52,181 nt of DNA from Colwellia sp. (lineage in GTDB: Bacteria; Pseudomonadota; Gammaproteobacteria; Enterobacterales; Alteromonadaceae). The position numbers and the translations under genes are program-made. Below, piece after piece: positions 39,007-48,409 of the stretch. Each line of letters opens with the position of its first letter. Positions within the stretch are counted from its first letter, which is position 1. The DNA is taken from positions 1 to 52,181 of the forward strand of contig JAPHTO010000021.1 of the NCBI GenBank assembly GCA_026196955.1. The letters are read 5' to 3'. The notes under the pieces are model-generated. The model was given only the letters and a program-made list of their open reading frames with translations, was not told the DNA's origin and made no database searches.

Positions 39007-40581
39007 TTAGTTTTTTAGCCAACCACGTGGGTTATTAATATAACTTTGATGAAAACGATTTAGCTCTGCGGCTAATGCTTTTGTTTTATCTACATGCTTT
39101 TTCGCTACGTTGTATGATTCACCGCTATCGATATCAAGCTGATAAAGCGCTGGCCACTCACCAAGTGTAGGAATAGATTCTGTTTGTCCTGGCGGCGTAT
39201 AATTCATCATAGACAAGGCTGAGCCAACCGCTGAATCTGGCTTATCAAGCGGCGCAGGCCATACATAATGGCTATTACTATCAATATATTTCCATTTACC
39301 TTTGCGAATGGCTTCTAAGTCAAAATCATGGAAAAAATACAGGGGACGATTTTCAAGCTCCTCAGTGCTTCCTGCAAGCAAAGGTAGCAAACTTTTGCCA
39401 TCAATAATTCGATCGGTCAATAGTGGAATACCGGCCATTTCAGCAATAGTTGATAGAAAATCAATATGCATTATAGGGGTACTTATGGTGCTATTAGCCT
39501 GAACATGCTCTGTTCCCCAAAATACGGTGGGCACTCTAAAACCACCCTCGAAGCTTTGACCTTTACGACCACGTAATTCTCCTGCACTGCCTTGGAACCA
39601 AGGACCATTATCGCTAGTAACAATAACTAAGGTATTTTCATCTAGATTGTTATCTTTTAATGCTTGAATTACTTCGCCAACACTCCAGTCAAATTCTGCA
39701 ACGGCGTCACCATAAGGTCCAGCATCTGATTTACCTTTAAATGCATCAGAAGGAAAGAAAGGTTGATGCGGGTCTTTTTGAGAGAGATAAATAAAGAAAG
39801 GCTGGTCATTAGCCTGCTCAATAAAACTTACCGCTTCATCAGTGAATAATTTTGTGTAGTGTGACTGGTCTAAACCGATATCGGTAATTTCTTTCTTTTC
39901 ACCCCTGAAAAAAGCAACGGGCCAATCGTCATTTGACATATTAAAACCAATAAACTTGTCAAAGCCATATGCTTTCGGGTGATACTCTGGTGCGACACTA
40001 AAATCCCCTAAGTGCCACTTACCAAAAGCGGCGGTTTGGTAGCCATTATCTTGTAACATCTCGGCGATGGTATATTCATCAAGCGGTAAGAATTTGGTTA
40101 AGTTAGCGCCACCAATATTATCAATCGCACCTAGGTTAGAGGCGAAGCTAGTAACACTGCGACTCACTTTTCTCAAAAAAGAGTCATTTGCCGCGCCCAT
40201 AGGTTGAATGATGCCAGTGCGCACTGGATATCGCCCCGTCAACAAGCCAGCTCTCGATGGCGAGCAAATTGGTGCACTGGCATAGCCTTGAGTAAAGTTA
40301 ACGCCCTGTGCAGCAAGCTCGTCTATTTCAGGGGTTTTTATCGCTTTAGTGCCATTAACACCTATATCACCATAGCCCAGATCATCAGCCAAAATTATGA
40401 TGAAATTAGTTTTACTCTTGCGCTTTTTCTCTGACGTAAACGACTTGTTTTCAACGCTAACTTCAAAGCTTTCTGTGTCTAACCCGTGACTGTTAATCGC
40501 AAATAAATTAGCTACAAGTATGATAATAGCCAATAGTGTGATTAAGGGGGTGGAGAATAGCAATAGTGTTCGTTTCTTCAT
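39007..40581 (-). CDS. Exported arylsulfatase-family sulfatase 1
   Basis: This type I sulfatase hydrolyses a sulfate ester. The 524-residue protein has an N-terminal signal anchor (about 5-29). The core starts at NFIIILADDLGYGDIG, the metal aspartates. The catalytic motif is CSPSRAGLLTGR with Cys106, which must be converted to formylglycine by a maturase not in this window. The HLG motif in GKWHLGDF and a TSDNGPW metal site are also seen. Its ATG is 2 bases after the stop of the sulfatase 2 gene, so the two are tightly coupled. The substrate is unknown. Confidence 0.93.
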   Translation of the reverse strand: MKKRTLLLFSTPLITLLAIIILVANLFAINSHGLDTESFEVSVENKSFTSEKKRKSKTNFIIILADDLGYGDIGVNGTKAIKTPEIDELAAQGVNFTQGYASAPICSPSRAGLLTGRYPVRTGIIQPMGAANDSFLRKVSRSVTSFASNLGAIDNIGGANLTKFLPLDEYTIAEMLQDNGYQTAAFGKWHLGDFSVAPEYHPKAYGFDKFIGFNMSNDDWPVAFFRGEKKEITDIGLDQSHYTKLFTDEAVSFIEQANDQPFFIYLSQKDPHQPFFPSDAFKGKSDAGPYGDAVAEFDWSVGEVIQALKDNNLDENTLVIVTSDNGPWFQGSAGELRGRKGQSFEGGFRVPTVFWGTEHVQANSTISTPIMHIDFLSTIAEMAGIPLLTDRIIDGKSLLPLLAGSTEELENRPLYFFHDFDLEAIRKGKWKYIDSNSHYVWPAPLDKPDSAVGSALSMMNYTPPGQTESIPTLGEWPALYQLDIDSGESYNVAKKHVDKTKALAAELNRFHQSYINNPRGWLKN

Positions 40582-40583
40582 CT

Positions 40584-42161
40584 CTAATTCGCCTTATCGT
40601 TGACAAACACAGACTTAATATTGTCATACGTATCAATGATTTTCTTTTTGATGGCCTTTTTTTTCAGCTCACTTAAACCTTCTTCAATTTGCTCCCACCT
40701 AAAAAAAGGAATATCAATTTTGTATCGCGTTGGCTCACTACCGCCTGGCTCAATTAATCCTTCCTGCTGAACACTGTAAATAAATGGCATTAGCGCATGA
40801 AAAGCTGGATATAAAGCCCATAGATTCTCGGTACCTATATTGTTCATCTCTTTCGGGTCAACCATAGTATTGTAAATTTGTGGTGCCCAAAGTGAATCAA
40901 CATGCTGATCCATTACTCCCACATGCTCTCCTTGAAAATAAATTTTAAACTGTCGCCATTTAATCGCCCTAAGATCTTCACCAGAGAATAATAAAACACT
41001 TTCACGAGGAGACGCTGCCACCTTGTTCAATAATAAGTCTGTCATATCCATGCCATCTATAGGACGGTCGTCAGGTACATGTTCACTCGCGCCCGCTAAA
41101 TTCGCCATCGTGGGGAATAGATCTACCATGGCAATCATTTCATTGCTAACTTTGTTAGCTGCCACTTTATTTGGCCATCTTACAATTAACGGTGTGCGAA
41201 CAGAGCCTTCATGCACTGTGCCCAAATAGCCCCTAAATGGACCTGTATCACCTATCCAAGGATATTCTGCTCTATCTGGACCATTATCACTGGCATAAAT
41301 AATAATGGTGTTATCACCAATACCGGCTTGTTCAATGGCATCTAATACCTGACCAACACGGTGATCATGCTCAACAATAACATCCGCATATTTCCCATTG
41401 CCGGTTTTACCTTCAAAATCAGGGTGAGGAATGGATGGGTGATGAGGTAGTGACCAAGGGATATAAAGGAAGAATGGCTTGTCACTCTCCGCATTAGTTT
41501 TGATGAAATCAACCGCTTTTGTCGCTATTTTGTCGTCAATAAGTGGTCTATTTTTGATGTTATATTCTTCTTGTGCCGATGCGCCATCTTTCTCAGTGCC
41601 TTGCCACAATTGCGCGGGTTTTAACCCACTGTGTTCATAACCAACTAACTCAGGAAATTTTGAAATATAAGTACTAAAAGGAAAACCCCACCACTGCTGA
41701 AAGCCTTGTGCTGTAGGTAAGCGATCTTGGCTGTAGCCTAAATGCCACTTGCCGAACATGGCCGTATTATAGCCACCTTGTGATAACACTTCTGCAATGG
41801 TTACTTCCCATGGCGCCATACCCTGTGGAAGACCCGGCACAGGAATCGCTCGTGTCGTACCAGAGCGTATTGGTAGTCTTCCTGTCATGAGTGCAGAGCG
41901 CGAAGGCGTACATTCTGATTCCACAGTAAAATTAGTAAAACGTAAACCTTGCTGAGCTAAGGCATCAATATTAGGGGTTGGTGCGCCACGTAATGCACCA
42001 CCACCATAACTGCCAAGATCACCAAAACCTAGATTATCACTCAACATAACAACAATATTTGGTTGTTCTGCCGCTATGCTTTGTATACTCGATAATGAAG
42101 TGAATATCAGTAAAGTTATATACGCTAAGTAATTTTTTACTTTCAATATGGTTGTCGTCAT
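40584..42161 (-). CDS. Exported arylsulfatase-family sulfatase 2
   Basis: This is a second type I sulfatase of 525 residues with a cleavable-looking signal peptide (YITLLIFTSLSSIQSIAAEQ). The metal site is IVVMLSDNLGFGDLGSYGGG and the catalytic motif is CTPSRSALMTGR with Cys84, again of the formylglycine type. GKWHLGYS and YASDNGPDRAEYPW follow. It differs enough from sulfatase 1 that the two probably cut different positions or substrates. It is the first gene of the five-gene operon sulfatase 2, sulfatase 1, propeller, aldehyde dehydrogenase and CoA ligase, reading from shared element C. Confidence 0.93.
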   Translation of the reverse strand: MTTTILKVKNYLAYITLLIFTSLSSIQSIAAEQPNIVVMLSDNLGFGDLGSYGGGALRGAPTPNIDALAQQGLRFTNFTVESECTPSRSALMTGRLPIRSGTTRAIPVPGLPQGMAPWEVTIAEVLSQGGYNTAMFGKWHLGYSQDRLPTAQGFQQWWGFPFSTYISKFPELVGYEHSGLKPAQLWQGTEKDGASAQEEYNIKNRPLIDDKIATKAVDFIKTNAESDKPFFLYIPWSLPHHPSIPHPDFEGKTGNGKYADVIVEHDHRVGQVLDAIEQAGIGDNTIIIYASDNGPDRAEYPWIGDTGPFRGYLGTVHEGSVRTPLIVRWPNKVAANKVSNEMIAMVDLFPTMANLAGASEHVPDDRPIDGMDMTDLLLNKVAASPRESVLLFSGEDLRAIKWRQFKIYFQGEHVGVMDQHVDSLWAPQIYNTMVDPKEMNNIGTENLWALYPAFHALMPFIYSVQQEGLIEPGGSEPTRYKIDIPFFRWEQIEEGLSELKKKAIKKKIIDTYDNIKSVFVNDKAN

Positions 42162-42225
42162 AACATAGTGTCCCGTGCTTTAATAATCTAGCGAATGTCG
42201 AGCAGATTTATTTAATGTGCTTACT

Positions 42226-42262
42226 ATGTTACGGATGTTTTAGCTAAGATGCGTCCGTCCGA
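42226..42262 (-). promoter_or_regulatory. Shared promoter element C, sulfatase operon
   Basis: On the minus strand TCGGACGGACGCA (42262-42250), exactly 18 bases, then TAACAT (42231-42226) as -10. The box matches TTGGACAGGACGCA of element B with one base missing. The start of sulfatase 2 lies about 65 bases below the -10. A possible partner arm, GTAGGCCAAT, lies at 42331-42340, but its spacing differs from elements A and B. Confidence 0.55.
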
Positions 42263-42355
42263 GCTAGCCGTACCTATTTTATTTTTTATTTTTTGTTCGG
42301 CTTGTTCAAAAGGTAAATACTTCCATTTTTATTGGCCTACAGCTTACTTTGATAG

Positions 42356-42377
42356 TCCTAGCCAATTAAACCGGAAA
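42356..42377 (+). promoter_or_regulatory. Upstream operator box, TonB receptor gene
   Basis: TCCTAGCCAAT, five bases, CGGAAA: identical in layout to 25524-25545. It lies 57 bases before the GGACGCA of element B, against 55 bases in the DUF3604 promoter. Confidence 0.6.
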
Positions 42378-42406
42378 CTGAATTTGAAAAAAAACACTTT
42401 ATTTAG

Positions 42407-42454
42407 TGTGGGATTATTGGACAGGACGCATTATAAAAAATGACTTGCTAGGGT
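42407..42454 (+). promoter_or_regulatory. Shared promoter element B, TonB receptor gene
   Basis: TGTGGGATTATTGG then ACAGGACGCA (42407-42430), exactly 18 bases, then TAGGGT (42449-42454) as a poor -10. The box is the closest match to element A. The weak -10 again suggests activator dependence. Confidence 0.6.
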
Positions 42455-42608
42455 GAGATACCACAAAGGAATTTCTTTGTGATCAATAGTTATATTTTAT
42501 TCTGACACACAGTTGTCATTTTAAACCGAACAAGTAAAGCGCTTGATAAAATAACAAGAAAAGCGACTTACACTTTTTTACTTTAAGTTAGTTAATTGGG
42601 GAATAATT

Positions 42609-45173
42609 ATGGTATCTGTACAAGAGCAAAGTCGAAATTTTAAACACTCATTATTAACCACATCAATTTTATGTGGCCTTGCACTGAACTCATCTTTGGC
42701 GATGGCAGAAGAAACAGCGCAAGAAAATGAAGCACGTAAAATAGAAGTCATTGAAGTGACGTCACAAAAACGTGTCGAAAATTCACAAGAAGTACCCATC
42801 GCACTCTCTGCTTTCACTACAGGTGACTTACGTAAAATTGGTGCACAAACCATCAATGATATTGGCGGTGCAACCCCTGGACTAGATACCAATAGCCGCG
42901 CATTAACTCAACCTAAAATTGGTATTCGTGGGTTAACCAGTACCAACAGTGGCATTGGCGGAGAGTCTAATGTCGTCGTTTATCAAGATGGTGTTTATGC
43001 TGGTAGAGCCGGTGGCGCACAAATCAACTTCAATGACATCGAACGAATTGAAGTATTGAAAGGACCACAAGGTACCTTGTTTGGTAAAAATGCCGCCGCA
43101 GGTGCCATTGTCATGGTATCGAAAAAGCCCCATGAGGACTTTGAAGCAAACTACCGTTTAACCTTAGGTAACTACAATAAAAGAAAGCTTGAAGGCTTAA
43201 TCAACGTACCATTAACTGACAATGTTTATTTTCGTGGTAGCGCGGTAATTAATCAACGCGACGGCTATTTAGATGGCTTTCAATACAATGATATTTATCA
43301 AAACCCTGATGCAGATCCCAACAGTTTTACCAAAACAGAGTTTTTGAATGAGGATGATATGTCTGCACGCTTATCGGTATTGTGGGAAGCCTCTAGTGAT
43401 ACTGAAGTACTGTTTAGAGCGGAATATAACGAAGTTGATCAAGATGCTAGACCTTCATACTCAGTAAACCGAGATGTTTACCGCAATGAAGGAACTGGAG
43501 ACGATCCTCATGGCATTTATGAAACTGATTTTAATAATGTAGAAGGACGTGAGTTATTCACCACATCACTTGAAATTAATTCAAGTTTATCGTGGGCAGA
43601 ATTTACCTCTATTACCGCTTATAAAACCTATGATACCTTTAACTACAACGAAGAAGATGGTAGCGCTCACCCTAAGGTTTATTTCAATGATCTAAACGAT
43701 GAAGAAATGGACTTTTACAGCCAAGAATTTAGATTTACCGGCGTAACAGATAACGGACTAAAATGGACCGTCGGCGCAAGTTATTCAAAAGAAGAGCTAG
43801 AACAAACAAGCTCTGCACAAATGTCGAGTAATACCATTGATGCCTTTGCGGTGAATCAAGCGTTATTAGCTGCTGGTTTACCACCAACAGGTATCCCAGG
43901 TGTTGTGCCAGGCGTTATTGACACTCCTGCAGGCCTTGGTATTGCCGGTTTATTAAAACAACGTGTGCCAGGTGCTTTGCAAATGTTAGCACAAGCGACT
44001 GGTCAAACGGTTAATCAAGTAGCTATGCAAATTGCACAATTTAACTTAGATAAACCGTGGACAGAGTATAACGACAATACTGGTGATTATACCTCTTATG
44101 GTTTATTTGCAGATGCAACTTATAGTATTACGGATGATTTAAGTATTACCGCAGGTATTCGTTGGTCTAAAGATGAAAAAGATTTCACCATGCTATCTTA
44201 TTATCAAAACACTATCGACATACCATTTCCTGGCGTGCCATCTATGCCGTTCGGTTTTCGTTTTCAAAAACAGAATTTCTTAACGGATGAAAATGGTCAA
44301 GCCATACTCGATGACAATGGTAATTATCAAGCCATTCAAGTAAGCGACTCATGGTCACAAGTCACCCCACGCTTTGTTGTAGATTATAAACTTGCAGACA
44401 ACACTATGGTTTATGCCAGTTATACAGAAGGTTATAAAGCCGGTGGCTTTAATGCCACTAACCCAAGTAAATCGGTAGATCAAGAAGATGTCAGCAACAT
44501 AGAAGTAGGCTTAAAATCAACCTTCTTAGATGATACCGTTCGGTTCAATGCTACGGTATATGATTATGACTATGACAACTTTCAGATTCGCATGCTAGTG
44601 GATGAAGGCGGTGTTCCACAATTATCAACCATTAATGCTGATGTAACAGGTCAAGGCTTTGAAGTGGAAACATCTTGGCTGGCAACTGACAACTTGATGC
44701 TAAGCTTAAACTACAGCCATGTTGAAACTGAGATATTAAGCCAAGTTGAACAAGAAGGTGCGCCTGATATTGTTGGCATGGAGTTACCGAATGCCCCAGC
44801 AAACAAGTTATTTGTTTCAGCTGATTATTTTGTTGAGCTAGACAGTGGTGAAATTAACTTCCACTTGAACTATACCCAGTTTGATGAAAGAACCTTTTTA
44901 GACCAAACCTCTGTCGATAAATTGCCTGTTGATCCTAATTCTATTGAGGGACTAACCAGTGATAACAATGTTGACGGTTATGGTCTTGCTAACTTACGCA
45001 TTACTTATGAACATGTGAATGATTGGCAAATATCTTTGTATGCCAACAACTTGTTCGATGAAGAATACTTACAACAACCTGTTCGAGGCCCAGGGGACCA
45101 ACTTGGCTCGCCTGAAATCAAAGGTATTGGTAAGCCACTAATGTTCGGCATTGAATTTAGTCAAACTTTTTAG
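42609..45173 (+). CDS. TonB-dependent outer-membrane receptor
   Basis: The 854-residue outer-membrane barrel imports a scarce or large substrate using TonB energy. A signal peptide (LLTTSILCGLALNSSLAMAEE) leads to a probable TonB box region (IEVIEVTSQKR) and the plug domain at about 50-160 (VPIALSAFTTGDLRKIGAQT, GIRGLTS, RIEVLKGPQGTLFGKNAAAG). The barrel ends with the usual C-terminal phenylalanine (GIEFSQTF). The TSQKR/NDI plug type is common in marine gammaproteobacterial receptors for complex organics rather than siderophores. It is divergent from the sulfatase operon, under shared element B, and ends at a terminator, so the likely cargo is the sulfated substrate. Confidence 0.93.
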   Translation: MVSVQEQSRNFKHSLLTTSILCGLALNSSLAMAEETAQENEARKIEVIEVTSQKRVENSQEVPIALSAFTTGDLRKIGAQTINDIGGATPGLDTNSRALTQPKIGIRGLTSTNSGIGGESNVVVYQDGVYAGRAGGAQINFNDIERIEVLKGPQGTLFGKNAAAGAIVMVSKKPHEDFEANYRLTLGNYNKRKLEGLINVPLTDNVYFRGSAVINQRDGYLDGFQYNDIYQNPDADPNSFTKTEFLNEDDMSARLSVLWEASSDTEVLFRAEYNEVDQDARPSYSVNRDVYRNEGTGDDPHGIYETDFNNVEGRELFTTSLEINSSLSWAEFTSITAYKTYDTFNYNEEDGSAHPKVYFNDLNDEEMDFYSQEFRFTGVTDNGLKWTVGASYSKEELEQTSSAQMSSNTIDAFAVNQALLAAGLPPTGIPGVVPGVIDTPAGLGIAGLLKQRVPGALQMLAQATGQTVNQVAMQIAQFNLDKPWTEYNDNTGDYTSYGLFADATYSITDDLSITAGIRWSKDEKDFTMLSYYQNTIDIPFPGVPSMPFGFRFQKQNFLTDENGQAILDDNGNYQAIQVSDSWSQVTPRFVVDYKLADNTMVYASYTEGYKAGGFNATNPSKSVDQEDVSNIEVGLKSTFLDDTVRFNATVYDYDYDNFQIRMLVDEGGVPQLSTINADVTGQGFEVETSWLATDNLMLSLNYSHVETEILSQVEQEGAPDIVGMELPNAPANKLFVSADYFVELDSGEINFHLNYTQFDERTFLDQTSVDKLPVDPNSIEGLTSDNNVDGYGLANLRITYEHVNDWQISLYANNLFDEEYLQQPVRGPGDQLGSPEIKGIGKPLMFGIEFSQTF

Positions 45174-45191
45174 CCTCCCTAAGGCGATTTA

Positions 45192-45220
45192 GCCCTATTT
45201 AGGTAGGGCGTTTTTTATTT
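45192..45220 (+). terminator. Rho-independent terminator after TonB receptor
   Basis: GCCCTA and TAGGGC pair around a 6-base loop, followed by GTTTTTTATTT. It lies 19 bases after the receptor stop. Confidence 0.8.
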
Positions 45221-45457
45221 AGAGGGAAAGCACACTCTGAGAATAAGAAATGATCTAATGTTTACCCACATTTCAACAAAACGTCAGATTTTTATAATTT
45301 TTCATAAGAAAAAGAAAATTTTCTCATTCACCATTAGCAATACATAAAAGAAAGTTGAACGCTGTTTTCCCACAAAAGAGTTTTATTTCCTAGGTGAAAT
45401 CAAACTATCACGATTATAGGCATTAGCTACAAAAAATACTGACCATAGAGAAACAAT

Positions 45458-46891
45458 ATGAAAATAGACAAACTACAAATGAACCGCCGCTCATTATTAA
45501 AAGCTGCAGCAGCGGTGGGCGCTACTAGTACCTTAAGTTTGGCTGGTTGTAGTGACAACAAAGCAGAATTTGCTATGCCAGCGCTTAAAGGTGCTATTGG
45601 TAAAGATGGACAGCGCGTTCAACCTTGGCAAAATTGGTCTGGCAATCAATTCTGTGAACATAACGAGCTATTAGTGCCTAAAAACACTGATGATGTTATC
45701 TCAATGGTTAAAGCAACCAAGCAGCATATACGCTTAGTTGGCTCTGGTCATAGTTTTTCAGGATTAGTGCCTACTAATGAATCACTGATGTCACTCGCTT
45801 ATTTTAATGGTTTATCTAATATTGATACCCAAACAAAGCAGTTTGATGTTGCGGCAAATACGGTATTAGCTGCTGCTGGTGAAGTGTTATGGCAAGGTGG
45901 TTTAAGCCTAAGAAACATGCCTGATATTAATACCCAAACCTTTGCTGGTGCTATCGCCACCTCAACTCATGGTACTGGCATGAATTTCGGTTCTATGTCT
46001 GACGATGTTGTTGAACTTAGTTTAGTGAATGGTTTAGGTGAAGCAATCACCTGTAGCAAAAATGAAAATGAAGACCTCTTTAATGCTGCCCGTACTAATA
46101 TTGGCTCATTAGGTGTTATCACCAATATCCGTATGCAGGCACAAGAAAAATATTTTCTAAAAGAAACAACCTGGATGATGAGCCTAGAAGAAGGCTTAGC
46201 TAATGCGGAAAAACTACGCGATAAACACCGTAATTTTGAAATGTATGCATTACCACACGCCGATTACATTTTAGGTATTGCGCTAGATGAAGTCAGTGAA
46301 AATGAACTATTGACGCAAAAAACGAACAACGGTGACGCCTATGAAACATTCAGAACGCTATCAAAAGTCATTGATGCCGTACCATTTTTGCGCAGCTTTA
46401 TAGTCAATACTGGTGCTCGAACCGTTGAGAAAGAAGAGCGTACTGGCAAAAATTTTGAAATCTTTGGTAATTTACGCGATATTCGTTTCAACGAAATGGA
46501 ATATTCAGTACCTGCAGAGCATGGTATGGCGTGTTTAAAAGAGATACTTGATACCATTAAAAAACAAAATATTGATGTAATATTCCCTATGGAAGTTCGC
46601 TACATAAAAGCCGATAACATCTGGTTAAGTCCTTTCTATCAACGTGACAGTTGTGCCATTAGTTGTCATAACTTCCATGATAAAGATTATAAAAAATACT
46701 TTGCTGCTATCGAGCCTATTTTTTGGAAATATAATGGTCGCCCACACTGGGGCAAAACCCATACCTTAACCGCGAAAGAGCAACGTGCTCGTTACCCAAT
46801 GTTTGATGAATTTTTAAAGGTGAGACAAGCAATGGATCCCAAAGCAATATTTACCAATAGCCATATTAATACCGTACTTGGTTTAAGCTAA
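45458..46891 (+). CDS. Tat-exported FAD-binding oxidase of the aldonolactone (ALO) family
   Basis: This VAO-fold flavoprotein resembles sugar-lactone and alditol oxidases, which oxidise an alcohol and reduce O2 or another acceptor. The 477 residues start with a twin-arginine signal (NRRSLLKAAAAVGAT) ending in a lipobox-like LAGC, so it may be a Tat lipoprotein. The FAD domain shows VGSGHSFSG, where the histidine is the usual covalent FAD site, and the TFAGAIATSTHGTG motif. The C-terminal ALO domain has PMEVRYIKADNIWLSP, NFHD and GRPHWGKTHTL. It is co-transcribed with the PLP-fold gene 17 bases on. It lacks the element A-D box but could oxidise the alcohol released by the sulfatases. Confidence 0.88.
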   Translation: MKIDKLQMNRRSLLKAAAAVGATSTLSLAGCSDNKAEFAMPALKGAIGKDGQRVQPWQNWSGNQFCEHNELLVPKNTDDVISMVKATKQHIRLVGSGHSFSGLVPTNESLMSLAYFNGLSNIDTQTKQFDVAANTVLAAAGEVLWQGGLSLRNMPDINTQTFAGAIATSTHGTGMNFGSMSDDVVELSLVNGLGEAITCSKNENEDLFNAARTNIGSLGVITNIRMQAQEKYFLKETTWMMSLEEGLANAEKLRDKHRNFEMYALPHADYILGIALDEVSENELLTQKTNNGDAYETFRTLSKVIDAVPFLRSFIVNTGARTVEKEERTGKNFEIFGNLRDIRFNEMEYSVPAEHGMACLKEILDTIKKQNIDVIFPMEVRYIKADNIWLSPFYQRDSCAISCHNFHDKDYKKYFAAIEPIFWKYNGRPHWGKTHTLTAKEQRARYPMFDEFLKVRQAMDPKAIFTNSHINTVLGLS

Positions 46892-46908
46892 TCCTCAGAG
46901 GAAAACTC

Positions 46909-48180
46909 ATGAATAGACGCCAATTTATCCTCGCAGGAGTTGCCGCAGGCATAGCAGGGGCAATATCAATTAAACCCAGTGATAATGGTAGCCCGTATGA
47001 TGACTATTTCTCTGCACTAAATAGTAGCTTGAAAAATCAAGGGACATTTCTACCAAGTATGTTAGTAGACCTTGATTTACTCGATAAAAACATTGAGGTT
47101 TTAAAGCAGCAGTTAAACCCAAGTGTTGATTATCGCATTGTGGCAAAGTCTCTGCCTAGCCCTGATTTATTGGCTTATGTAATGGATAAAGCAGAGACCA
47201 ATAAGTTAATGGTTTTTCACCAACCTTTTTTGACTACGCTTGCCAATGATTATCCACAAACAGATATTTTGATGGGTAAGCCTATGCCAGTAAAAGCGGC
47301 AGAAATGTTTTATCAAAAATTACCAACCACTAGTGAATTTAATGCTAGCACTCAATTACAGTGGTTAATTGACAGTAAAGAAAGGCTCAAGCAATACTTA
47401 ACGTTAGCTAAAGCGCAAAATACCTTAGTACAAGTTAACATTGAGATTGATGTGGGCTTGCACCGTGGCGGTTTGCAACAAGCACAAGAGTTAGACGCAC
47501 TATTAAAAATCATTGAAAATAACCAAACACATTTACGTTTTTCGGGCTTTATGGGGTATGACCCTCATATAGTCAAAATTCCCAGTATTGTTAAATCTCC
47601 TGAACAAGCTTTTGCTGAATCTCAAGCAATTTATCAGTCTTTTATTGAACGTTTATATCAACAGGCGCCTCAGTATAAAACGCAGGCATTATGCTTTAAT
47701 GGTGCTGGTAGCCCAAGCTTACTGTTACATAAAGAAAAAACTCTGGCCAATGAATTATCCGCAGGCTCCTGTCTAGTAAAACCTGTCGACTTTGATATAG
47801 CTTCTCTGGCTCAATATACACCGGCGGCATTTATTGCTACCCCGGTATTGAAAAAAATGCATGGAACACAATTGCCCGCGCTTGAGTTTGCTAAAAGCAT
47901 ACTGCCAATATGGGATAAAAACCTACAACAAACCTATTTCATTTACGGCGGAAAATGGTTAGCACAGTACGAGTCGCCGGCAGGTTTACAGGGCAATGGC
48001 TTATTTGGTACAAGTACTAACCAAGCCATAGTGAATGGCTCAGAAAAAACTAATTTAGCCGTTGATGATCATGTATTTTTAAGGCCTACACAAAGTGAGT
48101 TTGTTTTTTTACAATTTGGTAATATTATCGCTCTAAGAAATAAAACTATAGAAAATCAATGGGATATTTTACACGGTTAA
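46909..48180 (+). CDS. Tat-exported DSD1/alanine-racemase-like PLP enzyme
   Basis: The 423-residue protein has a twin-arginine signal (NRRQFILAGVAAGIAGA) and a fold-type III PLP barrel of the D-threonine aldolase/D-serine dehydratase group. The motif MLVDLDLLDKNI leads to the expected PLP lysine in RIVAKSLPSPDLL. Further family pieces are VNIEIDVGLHRGG, FSGFMGYDPH and FNGAGSPS. The C-terminal domain has no clear zinc site as in D-serine dehydratase, so the reaction is unknown. A Tat signal on a PLP enzyme implies it folds with its cofactor before export. GAGG precedes the start and it follows the FAD oxidase by 17 bases. Confidence 0.82.
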   Translation: MNRRQFILAGVAAGIAGAISIKPSDNGSPYDDYFSALNSSLKNQGTFLPSMLVDLDLLDKNIEVLKQQLNPSVDYRIVAKSLPSPDLLAYVMDKAETNKLMVFHQPFLTTLANDYPQTDILMGKPMPVKAAEMFYQKLPTTSEFNASTQLQWLIDSKERLKQYLTLAKAQNTLVQVNIEIDVGLHRGGLQQAQELDALLKIIENNQTHLRFSGFMGYDPHIVKIPSIVKSPEQAFAESQAIYQSFIERLYQQAPQYKTQALCFNGAGSPSLLLHKEKTLANELSAGSCLVKPVDFDIASLAQYTPAAFIATPVLKKMHGTQLPALEFAKSILPIWDKNLQQTYFIYGGKWLAQYESPAGLQGNGLFGTSTNQAIVNGSEKTNLAVDDHVFLRPTQSEFVFLQFGNIIALRNKTIENQWDILHG

Positions 48181-48409
48181 AACTAAAATAAGCCTCTTCA
48201 ATATCACTTACTATATAGACTAGAAAGCCTGTTTCAGGAAGTCATTGCCAGTATAAAAGCTTACAATAATTTACTCTTATATTTTTTAGGCTGTGTTAGT
48301 ATCAATTACAAAATCAATCAAATTAAAAAGCAAGAGCATCATATTTGGAAGCTGTTGTTAATTGTATGTTGTTAAATTACAAAATGAAAAGTGAAAGGAG
48401 AGGCCTTAA

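Larger units (their letters stand above)
42162..42608. other. Sulfatase / TonB receptor divergent control region
   Basis: This 447-base region controls two divergent units. It holds element C for the sulfatase operon and the upstream box and element B for the TonB receptor, each listed separately. The receptor would have a leader of about 150 bases. A GGGGAAT ribosome site precedes the receptor ATG. No gene is seen. Confidence 0.7.

Noticed and set aside
45221..45457. Search for the shared promoter box upstream of the FAD oxidase.
   Set aside because: No TTGGnnAGGAC or TCCTnGCCAAT match with the right spacing was found; TTCCTAGG near 45387 is too weak.
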